Shown: positions 62,275 through 64,000 of the stretch, one piece after another
How positions within the stretch are numbered: position 1 is the stretch's first letter
How the letters are laid out: the number at the start of each line of letters is the position of its first letter
NCBI GenBank assembly: GCA_037102815.1
Contig: BTPP01000003.1
Span: 2,046,001 to 2,110,000, forward strand
Origin: Neurospora intermedia
Lineage: Eukaryota; Ascomycota; Sordariomycetes; Sordariales; Sordariaceae
DNA length: 64,000 nucleotides
Reading direction: 5' to 3'
The notes under the pieces: model-generated
What the model was told of the DNA's origin: nothing
The model's database searches: none
The model's input: only the letters and a program-made list of their open reading frames with translations
Made by a program: the position numbers and the translations under genes

Positions 62275-63612
62275 ATCTCCTAAATCCGTCTCTGCCGAAA
62301 ACAATGGACAGCGGGCCGGCGCAATGTGTCTCGAGGTTGGCTGTTGGTGATGCAAAATAAACCATCTACGAGGAAGGGTGGGAAAAAAAAAAAAAAAATG
62401 CTTGGATCATGCACCTAGCGGACCCTCGTGCGACTTGCAGGAAAAGTGGAGCAAGTGGAGGTACTTGTGTACACAGTACACTGACAGATCTCTATGTACA
62501 CTCCAAACCTGGTTGATTATTGGCGCGGTACTTCGATTGACACTTTTCCTTCTCAAGTCTTGTTCGGTGGACTTTGGCGATGCAAGCCCGAAATGGTGCT
62601 AGAAGTGTTAAGTCCTACGCTAATACTTAAACCAGAATTGAACTGTACAATCTAACTCTGGTGTGTTTGTAGGATTGGTACCAAAAAAAAAAACCGATTT
62701 CTACACCAGAGCTACCAAATCTAGGATGAACGTGCGATTTTCATTCAGACAGGTACTGAAAGGGGACCACTCTCTCATATCTTCCAGTCTTGGGGGTTTT
62801 AAACGAGACGGAGAGAGGCATAACAAGGCTTCTATAGCATTTTCCACCCTGGCCATTATCATATGACGCTTCAAACGGAGGTCCTTTTCTCTCTTCAGAG
62901 GCCAATAGGAGCTCTAGATAGTTTCTTCTGTTCAACCTATAGCCGAAGAACCAAACTAATAAACAAACCAGTATTGACTTGTAGAACCAGTATTGACTTG
63001 TAGAATAGAACCTGCAACCGGGAGTTCAGTGCCCGTGGGTATGTGTCGGATTCACCACCTTAGCTAAGAAAGCCCACTCACCGGACACTTCCATTTGGGT
63101 GAGCAGCCGGGGCCTATCAGTGCCGCCCCTGCCCCTGGGGACCAGGGTACCTCCAGAGGCAGGGACCTACTATACTAGTACAGCGCATACCCGTTGCGGG
63201 TCACACTGGCCTACGCCTACCGAAGACGTGGAAAGACAACAGCGACCATGTGGTGCGGTAGACGGGATTTAGAGGTAGGTGTGGCTTATCTTTACAAGTG
63301 TACCTACTGTCAGTAACCGCTCTCGCCTCCGCCGAGGTTGTTGAAGTTGTTCGTCTACAACCGGGCAGCTTCTACCATTGTGATCCCTCGCAGGTTTCCT
63401 TGAGCGGACTTGAGGGAGGGAGCGCGCAAGAGCACCCACTTATTCACTGCCTTTGCATCAACCAGCCGCACGCGACGCGACGCGACAATGCTCCCCTGTG
63501 TAAACAAAAGGCGGAGCACCGAATATTCATCCGTAACAGTAAAAGGATTCTCGCGTACACTGACGTGTGGTCTATATCATCATCTACTGTGGCATCCATA
63601 TATGTGAAAACC
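62275..63612. promoter_or_regulatory. Divergent intergenic region (MAK21 / mitochondrial ProRS)
   Basis: 1.34 kb between divergent starts. It contains a poly-A run at about 62,383-62,398, a direct duplication of ACCAGTATTGACTTGTAGA at 62,968-63,004, and a GC-rich hairpin-like stretch at about 63,120-63,165 (GCCCCTGCCCCTGGGG with GCAGGGAC). Short ORFs here show no domain. Confidence 0.45.
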
Positions 63613-63965
63613 ATGCTGCCGCGTTCCATCTCCCGCCTTTCAAAGGTTTGGATACCAAGCGGAGGCTTTGCTGTTCCCGGGGTTGAAGATGCCCATTCAA
63701 AGCTCGTTCGCGCTGGCTTTCTTCGTCAGTCTCACGCCGGCATCTTCCACATGCTGCCTCTCGGGAAAAGGGTACAGGATAAGGTAGAACGACTGGTCGC
63801 AAAGCACATGGAGGAGTCGCTAGGTTAGTGCTCTCCCGTTGCTTTCCTGACCAAGCTACTCACACCTACCTTCAACCGACAGCGGCTTCTAGAGTATCTT
63901 TGTCTTCCATTTCAAGCGAGGCTCTGTGGGAGCGCAGCGGACGACTGCAGAACATTGCACCCGAG
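63613..63965 (+). CDS. AIM10: Mitochondrial prolyl-tRNA synthetase, 5' part (runs off the window)
   Basis: Exons 63,613-63,823 and 63,883-63,965, joined across a 59 bp intron (GTTAGT donor, CGACAG acceptor), give the first 98 residues; a GTGCGT donor at 63,966 leads out of the window. The start MLPRSISRLSKVW is a mitochondrial-type presequence. Then come HSKLVRAGFLRQSHAGIFHMLPLGKRVQDKVERLV and RVSLSSISSEALWERSGRL, which match the N-terminus of bacterial-type class II prolyl-tRNA synthetases (motif 1 region), charging tRNA-Pro in mitochondria. The frame is open upstream to 63,298 but has no ATG before 63,613. The gene symbol follows the yeast orthologue and is tentative. Confidence 0.85.
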
Positions 63966-64000
63966 GTGCGTTCTCCACACTCTCTCCTCAGCTCGTCAGC

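Noticed and set aside
63000-63250. Possible 5S rRNA or tRNA in the structured GC-rich stretch
   Set aside because: Lacks 5S consensus blocks and Pol III A/B boxes in proper spacing; only local hairpins are visible.
63298-63612. 105-codon N-terminal extension of the mitochondrial prolyl-tRNA synthetase
   Set aside because: The frame starts at GTG without any ATG; the ATG at 63,613 gives a typical mitochondrial presequence.

Overview
The window looks like nuclear DNA of a filamentous ascomycete (Pezizomycotina, probably a Sordariomycete). Its genes have short 57-105 bp GT-AG introns with CTAAC/CTGAC-type branch sites, all recognisable products are fungal housekeeping proteins, and large blocks carry the signature of repeat-induced point mutation (RIP): very AT-rich, TpA-rich sequence in which old reading frames are broken almost only by TAA and TAG, as expected when CAA/CAG become stops by C-to-T change. 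The lineage call rests on family resemblance and genome style, not on a marker gene.

Layout. (1) 1 to about 17,540 is an AT-rich, RIP-degraded block. It holds a broken Pro-repeat reading frame at the left edge, a LINE-type (Tad1-like) retrotransposon on the minus strand (copy A, about 1,735-7,905), direct repeats, two minisatellite arrays (12.1-13.0 and 13.08-13.52 kb) and an unclassified coding relic (16.0-16.9 kb). (2) About 17,540-22,300 is a normal-composition island with one clear gene, VPS37 of ESCRT-I, and a 324 bp fold-back element (21,647-21,970). (3) About 22,300-42,175 is a second RIP block: a relic frame (23.1-24.4 kb), LINE copy B (minus, about 25,668-32,605), a Ty3/gypsy remnant (minus, about 32,610-36,465) and LINE copy C (plus, about 36,470-42,175). 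Two GC-rich inserts inside it seem to have escaped RIP: a 258 bp solo LTR (34,190-34,447) with a 5 bp target duplication in the gypsy RT, and a 253 bp LINE-tail/SINE-like insert (38,789-39,041) with a 15 bp target duplication in LINE copy C. (4) 42,180-45,290 is a gene-free transition zone with telomere-like CCCTAA motifs and a tRNA-like Pol III box pair. (5) 45,291-64,000 is an ordinary gene-rich segment.

Genes of the right-hand segment, in order: an F-box protein (+), a large Gln-rich AT-hook protein (-), V-ATPase subunit C / VMA5 (+, 4 exons), adenylylsulfate kinase / MET14 (-, 3 exons), a membrane-anchored mitochondrial-type 4HBT thioesterase (-, 3 exons), the ribosome-biogenesis factor MAK21/NOC1 (-, 3 exons), and the start of a mitochondrial prolyl-tRNA synthetase (+, cut by the window end). 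They serve unrelated housekeeping roles (ubiquitin ligase adaptor, chromatin/transcription, vacuolar acidification, sulfate assimilation, lipid-thioester chemistry, 60S assembly, mitochondrial translation) and form no cluster or pathway. I see no secondary-metabolite cluster, CRISPR, rRNA gene or convincing complete tRNA gene.

The main interest is the genome architecture: RIP-killed nested retrotransposons around a lone essential-type gene, with short inserts that preserve apparently unmutated sequence. I did not find a clearly new biological system.
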